Position numbers and translations under genes: made by a program. The notes under the pieces were generated by a model. The model saw only the letters and a list, made by a program, of their open reading frames with translations, had not been told where the DNA came from and searched no databases. DNA of 64,000 nucleotides from Proteiniphilum saccharofermentans (GTDB lineage: Bacteria; Bacteroidota; Bacteroidia; Bacteroidales; Dysgonomonadaceae). The DNA is taken from positions 2,232,001 to 2,296,000 of the forward strand of contig NZ_LT605205.1 of NCBI RefSeq assembly GCF_900095135.1, in the 5' to 3' direction. Positions 46,554 to 56,074 of the stretch are shown here, piece after piece (within the stretch, counting starts at the first letter, position 1; every line of letters begins with the position of its first letter).

Positions 46554-48239
46554 TTAGAAATTCAAGTTAGTAGGACATCCCGGTTCGGTAGATATCTCTC
46601 CAACCGCATTGCCTTTGGCCGCCATGCCTGTATGTACTTTCACAAAGTCGATGTGTGTCAGGTTTGCCGGTGATCCGTCGACCTGGATTGCATCTTCGAT
46701 CCAGAAATGTCCGCTTGGGCGGTTGGGATCGGTATTGTAGTTATCCACATATCCCCAGGGAAAATCCCTGGCATAGACTATGCCTGTGGAAGAATCAATA
46801 CTTGAAGCAAGACAGGTTCCCACCACCGTATAATAATCCTCCTCGATAAACATCGGGAAATAATAGTCCTGCGTATGGTACCCGTTATAATCTACCGAAT
46901 TGGAACCGCCGAAATTGTCTGTCCACAATACATCTGCTTTTTTCTTGTTGGGCTTATAATAAGTAAGCGCGTAACGTTGACGGGTTTCAGATTTTCCTGT
47001 CTCGCTGCCTTTCAGTTCATACCATGTGTCGTCGGGTAACCCGTTCCCGTTTACATCCTGCATCACCCATACAATTCCGGGTTCACTCCATCCGGCAAAA
47101 GCATTTCCACCAATAAACAGGTCGGCTTTCTCTTCCACATTCCTGACACTATGGTCGAATCCGACGATCCAATAACCGCCGTAAGCACCGATATAAGGAG
47201 CGCCACCTCTGTTCAATGCATTTTGCAGATCATTTAAAGCACGGGTTTTTGTTGATCCTATCTGGTAGTTAATAAACTGTCCGGGGGCAGGGACATAATC
47301 GAAGGCCAGGGCCGCAGTGGCTTTGCTGGTTTCAGTTTTTTCCCGGAAGTAGGTACCTTCGGGTTTTGTACAGGTTACTTCAACCTCAGCTTTTGCCTGT
47401 GTGCTTTGCTCGGTAACCGTAATAAGATAAACCCTTTCGGTTGAGGGAGTAAAGGTAAAAAACTCCGAAGTTTCGGATTGGGTCACCCCATCCACCGTCC
47501 ACTGGAATGTTCCCGGATCTTCTATATTGCAAATAACAGGGGCCAGTACGAGGCTTTTTCCGACAGGGACTGCCATCTTACGTAATTCATCTTTGTTGGT
47601 CACCGTCCGGTAATGCCCGTCATCAAAAAACAATTCCGGTTCGGGAACAGGCAGGTTTGTGATGGTGAATACTTTCAGGTCGGAGCCGTCTTCGGTCTCC
47701 ACTTTTAATGAAAGCGTCTGGGAACCCAGTGAGACTTCGTTAAACACATACGTCTTTTCTTCCGATACAACCATACCGTTCAACTTCCATACATAGTGTG
47801 CTTCGTCGGCATACAGCACCTCGGCTGTAAGTTCGTTATCTTTCCCTGCATAAGCAATGAACATGGACGGCATATCGATCTCCGGAGGGAGTTTGTCGAG
47901 TACGCTCACTTTCACCTGTTGTTCGGCATATCCGTTCTCTGCATCGACACGGAAATTAACGAAATATTCGCCCGCATATTCACCCCCGAATTCGAACTCC
48001 TGCTCGGTTGAGATGATTTTACCATCCAATTTCCATGAATAGATGGGTTTCACAGCGTTCTCCACCGTGGCGGACAAGAGAACCGATTTCCCTTTCTTTA
48101 CTTTATACTCCCCGTTTTCCGCCTCAATTTTAATGACCGGGGCGCCGAGATCTATCACGGGATCATCTTCTGAACAAGAGATGATAAAAACCGATAGAAG
48201 TGTAAGGAGTAACAGCTTCATTCCTGTTGTTTTGATCAT
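46554..48239 (-). CDS. Surface lipoprotein with PKD/Ig-like domains
   Basis: A 561-residue lipoprotein with lipobox FIISC then SEDD. Three consecutive beta-sandwich domains (residues about 30-300) repeat the pattern of a Y/W-x-W-K-L-x-G core (YSWKLDGKIIS, YVWKLNGMVVS, FQWTVDGVTQS). The C-terminal 230 residues contain GAYGGYWIVGFDHSV, a Ca-binding-like DVNGNGLPDDTW and a closing CPTNLNF. Similar proteins are encoded in Bacteroides B12 uptake loci next to btuG. Its ligand is not known. ATG at 48221 is an alternative start. Confidence 0.8.
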   Translation of the reverse strand: MIKTTGMKLLLLTLLSVFIISCSEDDPVIDLGAPVIKIEAENGEYKVKKGKSVLLSATVENAVKPIYSWKLDGKIISTEQEFEFGGEYAGEYFVNFRVDAENGYAEQQVKVSVLDKLPPEIDMPSMFIAYAGKDNELTAEVLYADEAHYVWKLNGMVVSEEKTYVFNEVSLGSQTLSLKVETEDGSDLKVFTITNLPVPEPELFFDDGHYRTVTNKDELRKMAVPVGKSLVLAPVICNIEDPGTFQWTVDGVTQSETSEFFTFTPSTERVYLITVTEQSTQAKAEVEVTCTKPEGTYFREKTETSKATAALAFDYVPAPGQFINYQIGSTKTRALNDLQNALNRGGAPYIGAYGGYWIVGFDHSVRNVEEKADLFIGGNAFAGWSEPGIVWVMQDVNGNGLPDDTWYELKGSETGKSETRQRYALTYYKPNKKKADVLWTDNFGGSNSVDYNGYHTQDYYFPMFIEEDYYTVVGTCLASSIDSSTGIVYARDFPWGYVDNYNTDPNRPSGHFWIEDAIQVDGSPANLTHIDFVKVHTGMAAKGNAVGEISTEPGCPTNLNF

Positions 48240-48307
48240 AATTCCTACTATTTATATTTAAAGTTTTTGTAATATGATAATTCATTCAGGTCCCGCAAGT
48301 CGTATGA

Positions 48308-49498
48308 TTAATTGTTTCCAGCTACCAGCGATGAAATCCCCTGCAACCGATACCTCGTAAATACGATATGCGCAGGAATTTCTCCCGTCACCACAGCCCA
48401 TTTGCGTTTACCATACTTATCAAAACAATACAATACACCCGGACTGACATAATCCTTTGCATCGGTTACGTAAATATCCCTGTTTTCCGGGTGGACGGCG
48501 ATACCATAGGGCGTTACAATCTGTTTGTCCGTCCTGTCCGTAATGAAATTACGGGATACCACTGTCTGTGTTTTTGTGTTGACAATTGCGTAGGTGATGG
48601 TGTTTCTCTGGGTGATATGGCTCCATTCAACACTGTACATATAGATAGAGTCTCCTATTGCTGTCATTTCAGAACAGGGCAGATTGAGTGATTTGGTCAC
48701 CATATCGTTCTTTCCGATGATATAAGTATTGGAAGAGGTGTACTTGTAATCTCCCCGGGAACTTACATAGATATTGTGATCGCTATCGAGTTCCAACCGG
48801 TGCAGATTGATACCGACCGTTATCTTTTTCACTTCCCGGAAATTATCCAGGTCTATCACCGACACGGTATTGTCGTAGTCCGGCACACGGTAGCCTCCCG
48901 AATTGGCGACATATAGTTTATTATCCCGGATCACCATCTCTTCGGGTTGATACCCCACAGTAACACGCCCGACTTCTCTCATGGTTACGGTGTCTATTTT
49001 GACCACGCATCCGAGCGGTGCATCCGGTTCAATCTTTACCGGGCCGTTATAGGAACTCACATAGGCATATCCTTTGTCAAAAACGATATAACGACAGTTA
49101 GGTATCGTCAGGGAATTCACATGTTTCCCGGTTTTCACGTCCATCACCTCGATATATCCCGACACATTGATCACGGCATACAACTTGTCGCCATAGATCT
49201 GGATATCATTGCCTACATCGCCCAGCTCATGCGCTATGGTCGGATTAATGAGAGGATAAATATTCTGATAATAGTATCCCGACTCACTGTCGAAATAATC
49301 AATGGAGGCTTTGTTACTTCCCATATTGGCCTCGTTCAGCAGGAAAAATCCTTTTACAGGACCCGACTCTCCCGGCGCAACGGGGGTGACCACGGGCGGG
49401 ATAAGTTCCTCTTCTTCACCCCTGCATGAGTCGAAAAGAATGAGGCCAATGATTAAAAGGGGCCACAAAATTTTATGTAAATCTATCTGCATCTGCAA
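48308..49498 (-). CDS. btuG: BtuG-like surface corrinoid-binding lipoprotein (beta-propeller)
   Basis: A 396-residue lipoprotein (Cys25 in LFDSCRGEEEE) with YncE-like seven-bladed propeller repeats: IYGDKLYAVINVSGYIEVMD, NKLYVANSGG, TVSVIDLDNFREVKKITVG and YGIAVHPENRDIYVTDAK. In Bacteroides, BtuG proteins of this type bind B12 at the cell surface and form a complex with BtuB. The gene lies 7 bp after btuB and under the same riboswitch, which supports the assignment. Confidence 0.88.
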   Translation of the reverse strand: MQMQIDLHKILWPLLIIGLILFDSCRGEEEELIPPVVTPVAPGESGPVKGFFLLNEANMGSNKASIDYFDSESGYYYQNIYPLINPTIAHELGDVGNDIQIYGDKLYAVINVSGYIEVMDVKTGKHVNSLTIPNCRYIVFDKGYAYVSSYNGPVKIEPDAPLGCVVKIDTVTMREVGRVTVGYQPEEMVIRDNKLYVANSGGYRVPDYDNTVSVIDLDNFREVKKITVGINLHRLELDSDHNIYVSSRGDYKYTSSNTYIIGKNDMVTKSLNLPCSEMTAIGDSIYMYSVEWSHITQRNTITYAIVNTKTQTVVSRNFITDRTDKQIVTPYGIAVHPENRDIYVTDAKDYVSPGVLYCFDKYGKRKWAVVTGEIPAHIVFTRYRLQGISSLVAGNN

Positions 49499-49505
49499 AA
49501 AGTAG

Positions 49506-51545
49506 TTATAATGTAATGTTGAGAATAAATTTATAATTTGTACCCGGCATCGGGTAATTCAATACCACATCATAAGCCTGGTTAAACAGGTTATTCACTT
49601 CCACCGTTGCTTTCAAGTCTGACTTATTCCACCGGAACGAACGCCCCAATGCCAGATCGCTTGTGTACCACGGTTGCAGCCGGTTACGGGCAATATTGGC
49701 ACTTCCGGTAAACCGTTCGCCGGTATAAATAAAACTGTATGACAGAGTCCATGAGCGGTAAGCAGCACTCAGAATTGCCGATCCGCTATGGGTCGGGATG
49801 TAAGCGATCTGTCCCTTGTAAGTGATGGTATCGCTCTCTACGGTGATAGGGCTGTAATCCTGTGCTTTCTGCCAGGTGTAGTTTAGTTGCGCATCGATGG
49901 TCAGTTCTTTACTGAACCGGTTCGTAGCCGAGAGTGACATATCTATGCCCTTTATCTTTACAAAGCCCACATTCATCATCGTCCACCGGAAATTCACTCC
50001 GCCGGGGACTGCCAGAAGCTTATCGGTCACTTCATTATAGTAGGCATCCACCTGTCCCTGCATATACAATGAAGGGGTGACATTTTTTGAATACAGGATA
50101 CCTATATTGTGTTGCTTCGTAAATTCAGGCTTCAGGTAGGACGAGAGACTTCCCATGTAGGCCAGATGCATCTCGGCAAATGTAGGCATGCGGAATATAT
50201 CCTTATAAAAAGCCCTCAGAAAAAGCTGCTCTTCATGAAACGGCTGCCATGAAGCCATCACGGTAGGTGTCACTTTTTGCCAGTCACGCTGGATATCCTT
50301 TTTATCTTCCCGGGTCGTTTCATGCACAAAAGTTCCCAGGATACTTGCCTGTATTTTCAGCCTTTGCAGGTCGAACGACGTTGCCGCCGCAATCCAGCCA
50401 GACCAGCGTTGCGGATAGATAAATTCCTTTATATCGGAATTCATTTTATTCCATTGAAAATCCGCAGAGATATTGGCCGTCCAAAAGGGGAGAATCCCGA
50501 ACAGATTGGCCGACGAGATATAAAAATCGTGCAGCATATATGTGTTACGCAGTTTCTGTATCAGGGTATCGGACTCATAATAGAGGTAATCGTAGGCATA
50601 CTTTCCGGATAGTCTGATCGAGTAGGAGTCTGTAATCCGTTTCCTTATGGATGTCTGCAGGAAGATATTCCGGTCTTTTTGGCGATCTTCGTGTTTAAAG
50701 CGTCCCGGTTCTTCTTTGACGATCGCTCCCGGATAACCTCGTTCCGAGGCATAAAAATAGAGACGTGTTTTCCATTCCCCGTCCTTTATTTTGCCGAACA
50801 GCGCCTGTTCCAGCCTGAACAATTGGATATCCCCGTTCTGCCGAACAGCGGTTGTATCATACCCGCCCCGGTCGTCCAGCTTATTATCCACTTTATACCT
50901 GAACTTATATTTTCCCGAAGAGTTGGTATAATCGAGGCTTAGGGAAGAAGATAATCTGTCTGAGAACTTTTGTTCCCAATATACCGATGGGTTGATCAGG
51001 TCAAAAGATCCTGTTTTAAATGTGAATTTTATATTACGTTTTTTTTCGCCTTCGAACGCCGGGATTTTCGCATTCATATAGATGGAACTGGCGGAGGCAT
51101 AATCTTTGGCCGGTTGGAATATGGCGCTTTTCTGGCCGTTATAGAGCGACACGGCCTCTATATTATCCAGGGAATATCTACCTAAATCGACCACACCGTT
51201 TTGTGGGTTGTCAATCTCTATACCGTCATAAAACACTCCCACATGCTGGCTCCCCATGCTTCTCACATTCACTGTCTTAAGCCCACCGATCCCTCCGTAG
51301 TCTTTAAGTTGCACGCCGGAGAAATAGCGCAGGGCATCGGCTACCGAATGGGCACTCAGGTTTTCCAGGAGCTGACCCGACAGTGTCTGCACCGGGATCA
51401 CATCCATTTGAATCCTTCGCGCCGACACCACGAGTTCCTCCAACGAATAGGTGGTGATGGAGTCGGTATCCTGCGCAGCAACGGAATTGACCACAAGAAG
51501 AACAGCGGCAATAAAGCCGGTTCTGACAATAATGAAAAATCTCAT
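49506..51545 (-). CDS. btuB: TonB-dependent vitamin B12 receptor
   Basis: A 679-residue outer-membrane receptor: a signal peptide ending near SVAAQ, a TonB-box-like segment TTYSLEELVVSA, a plug domain (ADALRYFSGVQLKDYGGIGGLKTVNVRSMG) and a 22-stranded barrel ending NYKFILNITL with a hydrophobic last residue. The B12-specific role follows from the cobalamin riboswitch directly upstream and btuG downstream. It imports corrinoids into the periplasm. No inner-membrane BtuCDF genes lie in this window. Confidence 0.92.
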   Translation of the reverse strand: MRFFIIVRTGFIAAVLLVVNSVAAQDTDSITTYSLEELVVSARRIQMDVIPVQTLSGQLLENLSAHSVADALRYFSGVQLKDYGGIGGLKTVNVRSMGSQHVGVFYDGIEIDNPQNGVVDLGRYSLDNIEAVSLYNGQKSAIFQPAKDYASASSIYMNAKIPAFEGEKKRNIKFTFKTGSFDLINPSVYWEQKFSDRLSSSLSLDYTNSSGKYKFRYKVDNKLDDRGGYDTTAVRQNGDIQLFRLEQALFGKIKDGEWKTRLYFYASERGYPGAIVKEEPGRFKHEDRQKDRNIFLQTSIRKRITDSYSIRLSGKYAYDYLYYESDTLIQKLRNTYMLHDFYISSANLFGILPFWTANISADFQWNKMNSDIKEFIYPQRWSGWIAAATSFDLQRLKIQASILGTFVHETTREDKKDIQRDWQKVTPTVMASWQPFHEEQLFLRAFYKDIFRMPTFAEMHLAYMGSLSSYLKPEFTKQHNIGILYSKNVTPSLYMQGQVDAYYNEVTDKLLAVPGGVNFRWTMMNVGFVKIKGIDMSLSATNRFSKELTIDAQLNYTWQKAQDYSPITVESDTITYKGQIAYIPTHSGSAILSAAYRSWTLSYSFIYTGERFTGSANIARNRLQPWYTSDLALGRSFRWNKSDLKATVEVNNLFNQAYDVVLNYPMPGTNYKFILNITL

Positions 51546-51710
51546 TTCGCCGGTTATTATTCGCTAATAAACAGCTTTGCGCGAGAAATGCACACATGAA
51601 GAGGGTATCTCCTTCCGGAATATAAAAATGATCGAGAACGGATATATAAGGAATGGTTCCTCCTGATGTAGTAAGCTCTAATCTCCGAAAGCTTAAAACT
51701 CTATATATTT

Positions 51711-51895
51711 CTGGCAGGTCTTCTGACTTACTCCCGTGTCTGAACGCCTTCCCATCCCGGTTTATCGGGACAGTGGCAATTGAGGTTTTTGTCCAGCACG
51801 TAAGCGGAGCTTACAGCAGCGGGTCTGTTCAGGATTTGCACCTGATTCCCTTTTCATCATTCATTTCGAAGCCGTGTGAAATGAATAACACCAAA
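51711..51895 (-). promoter_or_regulatory. Cobalamin riboswitch upstream of btuB
   Basis: The minus strand contains GGGAATCAGGTGCAAATCCT, then GAACAGACCCGCTGCTGTAAG and, at the 3' end, the B12-box AAGTCAGAAGACCTGCC. The order and spacing fit the family. About 165 bp separate it from the btuB ATG. Confidence 0.95.
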
Positions 51896-51903
51896 ATTCA
51901 AGG

Positions 51904-51911
51904 CAAAGATA
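51904..51911 (-). promoter_or_regulatory. Promoter -7 element of the btuB operon
   Basis: TATCTTTG on the minus strand fits TAnnTTTG and stands just upstream of the riboswitch. An ATTG at 51937 to 51934 is 22 bp further up. Confidence 0.5.
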
Positions 51912-51966
51912 GGTTATTCTTTTGGGATTTATTCAATAAATTTGTGAAAATGGTACAAGAATGTTG

Positions 51967-52068
51967 TTAAATCCCTGACTTGTGAAAATCCTCTATCATT
52001 TCTCTCAGACATCGGGGGTAAATGCCGTCGGAGTACATGGAGTCGATGCGAAATGCCAGATCAGTCAT
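51967..52068 (-). CDS. Possible 33-residue small protein
   Basis: ATG 52068 to TAA 51967 encodes MTDLAFRIDSMYSDG followed by a Cys and an acidic helix ending HKSGI. The purine-rich stretch GGTGGAAGAG lies directly before the ATG, about 10 bp after the carboxyltransferase stop, so it could be the last gene of the carboxylase operon. The family is not recognised. Coding is plausible, but the length is marginal. Confidence 0.4.
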   Translation of the reverse strand: MTDLAFRIDSMYSDGIYPRCLREMIEDFHKSGI

Positions 52069-52078
52069 CTCTTCCACC

Positions 52079-53611
52079 TTATAACGGAATATTGCCATGT
52101 TTTTTTGGCGGATTAGTCTCCGTTTTGTTAGCCGTCATTTCCAGTGCCTGGATCAACTTGTAGCGGGTATCTTTCGGCAGGATAATCTCATCGATATATC
52201 CTTTTTCCGCAGCCCGGTAAGGATTGGCAAACAGCTCTTTGTATTCGCTCAGCGCTTTTTGCCGCTCCGTCTCGTCGGATGAACGATACAGGATATTCAC
52301 CGCACCTGCTGCACCCATTACCGCAATCTCGGCATTCGGATAAGCTAAGTTCACGTCTGCTCCCGACTCTTTGGACGCCATGACAACATACGCGCCTCCG
52401 TACGCCTTACGCGTTATAAGTGTGATCTTCGGGACGGTCGCTTCCACATAGGCAAACACCACCTTGGCTCCGTGACGGATAATACCGTTATGCTCCTGGT
52501 CGCGTCCGGGAAGAAAACCCGGCACATCTTCGAAAGTAATGATAGGGATGTCGAAACAATCGCAGAAACGGATGAACCGTGCTGCTTTGTCCGATGCGTC
52601 GATATCCAGTACGCCGGCCAGATAAGCCGGTTGATTAGCCACAATCCCTACTGTGCGGCCCCCCATGCGGGCGAATCCTATCACGATATTTTGTGCGAAT
52701 TGCGACATGATCTCGAAGAAGTAATGTTCGTCCACCACCTCTTCAATCAGTTTTTTCATATCATATGGAATATTCGGATCATCAGGGATCAGCGTCTGCA
52801 ATTTGGGAGATTGTCGATAGATGCTGTCGTGTGTAGGCACTACCGGAGGATCTTCCATATTGTTGGAAGGGAGAAAACTCAGCAGTTCACGGATCATCAT
52901 AAGCGTTTCTTCCTCGTCCTCGCCTACGAAATGAGCCACCCCGCTTTTGGATGCGTGAGTAGTTGCCCCGCCCAGCTCTTCCTTGGTCAGTTCTTCGTGT
53001 GTGACTGTTTTCACCACATCAGGACCGGTGACAAACATATAGCTTTTCTCTTTCACCATAAAGATGAAGTCGGTAAGTGCCGGAGAGTAGCAGGCGCCGC
53101 CGGCACAAGGGCCGAGGATAGCGGAAATCTGGGGTACGACTCCCGAAGCTTTGATATTCTGATAAAAAATATCTGAAAAGCCACTGAGTGCCATCACGCC
53201 TTCCTGAATGCGTGCACCCCCCGAATCGTTCAGGGCAATGATCGGCGCCCCGTTTTTCATCGCCAGCTTCTGTACCTTTACAATTTTATTGGCATTCGTG
53301 CGGCTCAGTGAACCGCCGTACACCGTGAAATCATAAGCATAGACATACACCAATCGTCCGTCTATCTTTCCGTAACCGGCCACTACGCCGTCGCCGGGGA
53401 TACGGCTGTTCTGCATGCCATAGTGGTTACATTCGTGAAGTATGAATTTGTCGATTTCAACAAATGTATTATCGTCCAATAACATATCGATCCGTTCACG
53501 GGCTGTCTGTTTACCGGATTGCTTTTGTTTTTCGATCGCTTTCTCTCCACCGCCGGCTTCGGCAGCTTTGTTTTTTTCTTCAAAAGACTGATATATTTCC
53601 TGTAGTGTCAT
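52079..53611 (-). CDS. Acyl-CoA carboxylase carboxyltransferase subunit (propionyl/methylmalonyl-CoA type)
   Basis: A 510-residue crotonase-fold carboxyltransferase with NDSGGARIQEGV, ILGPCAGGACYSPALTDFIFMV in the N-half (CoA site) and DVPGFLPGRDQEHNGIIRHGAK and KAYGGAYVVMASK in the C-half (biotin site). The fold is that of PccB/MmdA. With a biotin carboxylase and a biotin carrier in the same operon it forms a propionyl-CoA-type carboxylase. Its product, methylmalonyl-CoA, is the substrate or product of a B12-dependent mutase, which links it by pathway to the adjacent B12 uptake locus. Confidence 0.92.
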   Translation of the reverse strand: MTLQEIYQSFEEKNKAAEAGGGEKAIEKQKQSGKQTARERIDMLLDDNTFVEIDKFILHECNHYGMQNSRIPGDGVVAGYGKIDGRLVYVYAYDFTVYGGSLSRTNANKIVKVQKLAMKNGAPIIALNDSGGARIQEGVMALSGFSDIFYQNIKASGVVPQISAILGPCAGGACYSPALTDFIFMVKEKSYMFVTGPDVVKTVTHEELTKEELGGATTHASKSGVAHFVGEDEEETLMMIRELLSFLPSNNMEDPPVVPTHDSIYRQSPKLQTLIPDDPNIPYDMKKLIEEVVDEHYFFEIMSQFAQNIVIGFARMGGRTVGIVANQPAYLAGVLDIDASDKAARFIRFCDCFDIPIITFEDVPGFLPGRDQEHNGIIRHGAKVVFAYVEATVPKITLITRKAYGGAYVVMASKESGADVNLAYPNAEIAVMGAAGAVNILYRSSDETERQKALSEYKELFANPYRAAEKGYIDEIILPKDTRYKLIQALEMTANKTETNPPKKHGNIPL

Positions 53612-53632
53612 TGCTGTGATTTTTAATTGCTT

Positions 53633-54136
53633 TTAATTGGTTTTAAAAGATATGAGTAACTGATCGCGGGCTACGGAATCGCCTTCCTCTACGTGGATTT
53701 TGTCCACGATAGCATTCTGGGCCGCCGTATAAGTGCTCTGCATCTTCATGGCTTCCACCACAATAAGCGGATCACCCTGTTTTACTTCCATACCTTCGGA
53801 AACCATTATTTTTATGATCTTGCCCGGCATAGGGGAGGTAATGGTTTCCTGTGCTTCTTCCGGGGTGGATTGACGTCCTCTGATATATTTTTTCTGCGGA
53901 TTTGACAGTTCGATGTCGAAATAACGAAAATTGGTGGTGATGGTATATTTCCCTTCCGAATGGCGTACCGATTCAGCGTTGTAGGAACGTCCTTCGTGAA
54001 GAATGGAACAGAATCCGCTCTCCGACATTACCACATCGATATCATATATTTTCCCGTCCACTGAGATTTCGACTCTGTTTCCATCTTTGGATATCAGTTC
54101 CACCTCACATGTCCTGTTGCCTATCTTTGCCTTCAT
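53633..54136 (-). CDS. Biotin carboxyl carrier protein
   Basis: A 167-residue protein with a C-terminal biotinyl domain (residues 95-167) holding the biotin lysine in VVEAMKMQST (Lys131). The first 85 residues are a conserved beta domain typical of the carrier subunit of propionyl/methylmalonyl-CoA carboxylases. It is 21 bp upstream of the carboxyltransferase gene. Confidence 0.93.
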   Translation of the reverse strand: MKAKIGNRTCEVELISKDGNRVEISVDGKIYDIDVVMSESGFCSILHEGRSYNAESVRHSEGKYTITTNFRYFDIELSNPQKKYIRGRQSTPEEAQETITSPMPGKIIKIMVSEGMEVKQGDPLIVVEAMKMQSTYTAAQNAIVDKIHVEEGDSVARDQLLISFKTN

Positions 54137-54226
54137 ACGATTATTTTATTTGCTTACATCAATGCATATGGAACATTTCAGAACCAAGACAAAAAATCTT
54201 GAATCTTAAATCTTGAATTTTGAATC

Positions 54227-55735
54227 TCATATCCTCAAAACTCCCTTTTGTTTACCGAATGCGCGCCAGCGACTTATGGGAAGATTATCGGCAGGCGATG
54301 ATGAAGGTGCATCATTGCTGTTCACTATATGGTCTATATAGGCAGCGATGATGGCCATGTCTTCTATCTCGTTGTCATTGCCGCCACTTTCCTGCAGCTT
54401 CTTGCTATTGTCTTCGATAAAATGCGTGGTATAATTTCCTTTTACGAAATCACGTGTGTCCATAATGCGGCGAAGGTAATCGATATTGGTCTTTACCCCC
54501 GTGATTTTATATTCGTATAGCACACGGCGCATCCGCTCCAGCGCATAAATGCGGCTGGTTGCCCACACAATCAGTTTACCGAGCATCGAGTCGTAATAGA
54601 CCGGGATTTCGTATCCATCGTAAATAAAACTGTCCACCCGCACACCTATGCCTTCGGGTGTTTGAATATGCCGGATAATACCGGGCGACGGTGCGAAGTT
54701 ATTTTCAGGATCTTCAGCGCATATACGGCATTCAATGGCATGACCACGCTGATGTAAATGCTTCTGGCGTAAACGTAGTTTTTTTCCGTTGGCAATATGT
54801 ATCTGTTCTTTTACCAGGTCAACGCCCAGTACCTCTTCAGTAATAGGATGTTCCACCTGGAGGCGGGTATTCATCTCCAGGAAATAGAAGTTCATATCGC
54901 CATCCACCAGAAATTCTATTGTACCGGCCCCGACATAGCCGATAGACCTGGCTGCCTTGACGGCGATGGCGCCCATGGCCTGACGGGTCTTGTCATCGAT
55001 AAAAGGGGAGGGGCTTTCCTCCACGATCTTCTGGTGACGGCGCTGTACCGAGCATTCACGGTCGAACAGATGTATCACATTCCCGTGGGCATCACCCAAG
55101 AACTGTATTTCGATATGGTGAGGCGATTCGATATATTTTTCGATATATACCGAGTCGTTCCCGAATGAGGCCCTTGCTTCTGACTTTGCGGCTTCGTAGG
55201 CCTCGTACAATTGTTTTTCTTCATAGACCAGACGCATACCTTTACCGCCGCCTCCGGCCGTTGCTTTAATAATGACAGGAAGTCCTATCCTACGGCAGAC
55301 ACGGAACAGGTCCCTCGGCTTCAGGTCTTCCGATGTACCGGGCACCACAGGTACCTTGGCTTTTATCATCTGCCGGCGAGCCGATATCTTATCACCCATG
55401 GCTTCGATACTTTCTGCCGACGGGCCAATGAAAATAATACCCTCTTCCTTGCAACGACGTGCAAAATCGGCATTTTCACTCAGAAATCCGTATCCCGGAT
55501 GAATAGCGTCTGCTTTGAACTGTTTTGCGGCTTTGATGATTTTATCGGCATTCAGATAGCTCTCCTGCGAAGAGGCCAGACCGATACATACCGCTTCGTC
55601 GGCATAAGAGACGTGCCTTGAGGTACGGTCGGCCTCGGAATAGACGGCCACCGTACGGATACCCATCTCTTTACATGTGCGCATCACACGCACAGCAATT
55701 TCGCCCCGATTTGCAATTAGAATTTTTTGTATCAT
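54227..55735 (-). CDS. accC: Biotin carboxylase subunit of acyl-CoA carboxylase
   Basis: A 502-residue ATP-grasp enzyme with ILIANRGEIAVRVMRTCKEMG, the glycine-rich GGGGKGMRLVY (ATP lid), YFLEMNTRLQVEHPITEEVLG and the C-terminal RICAEDPENNFAPSPG. It carboxylates the biotin carrier with bicarbonate and ATP. The C-terminal 40 residues are a non-conserved tail. It is the first gene of the operon (90 bp upstream of the carrier gene). It may equally serve fatty-acid synthesis, hence the symbol is the family one. Confidence 0.93.
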   Translation of the reverse strand: MIQKILIANRGEIAVRVMRTCKEMGIRTVAVYSEADRTSRHVSYADEAVCIGLASSQESYLNADKIIKAAKQFKADAIHPGYGFLSENADFARRCKEEGIIFIGPSAESIEAMGDKISARRQMIKAKVPVVPGTSEDLKPRDLFRVCRRIGLPVIIKATAGGGGKGMRLVYEEKQLYEAYEAAKSEARASFGNDSVYIEKYIESPHHIEIQFLGDAHGNVIHLFDRECSVQRRHQKIVEESPSPFIDDKTRQAMGAIAVKAARSIGYVGAGTIEFLVDGDMNFYFLEMNTRLQVEHPITEEVLGVDLVKEQIHIANGKKLRLRQKHLHQRGHAIECRICAEDPENNFAPSPGIIRHIQTPEGIGVRVDSFIYDGYEIPVYYDSMLGKLIVWATSRIYALERMRRVLYEYKITGVKTNIDYLRRIMDTRDFVKGNYTTHFIEDNSKKLQESGGNDNEIEDMAIIAAYIDHIVNSNDAPSSSPADNLPISRWRAFGKQKGVLRI

Positions 55736-56074
55736 CGTTAAAAAATGGAATTACACTTTATATACCTATTTCAATCTTTCATATGATTAAAAAATTTAGA
55801 CACAAGAGCCAAGAATCAAGACACAAGACTAAACTAATGAGCTAATTGAATTTCCAATCATCACTACTTCCCGATAAATCGGGACAAGTTCCCGAAGGAT
55901 CGGGACAAGTTATCCCGACTTGTCGGGATCGTTAATCAGTAAATCATCACATCAATCAAATTCCCGACTCTTGATTCTTACACTCATTTCAAAAGGAGTA
56001 TAATTCAAACAAATCTTTTGTAATATTTGTTCTCAATGAGCACAATTCCAATTGAAAATAAAACAGCAAAATTA
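55736..56074. repeat. Intergenic region with three short TCCCGA/TCGGGA hairpins
   Basis: No gene. Three consecutive hairpins lie at 55869-55884 (TCCCGATAAATCGGGA), 55890-55905 (TCCCGAAGGATCGGGA) and 55912-55929 (ATCCCGACTTGTCGGGAT), linked by GGGACAAG. An AAGAATCAAGACACAAGAC-type purine repeat lies at about 55802-55830. They may act as a terminator cluster for nrdF. Confidence 0.6.
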
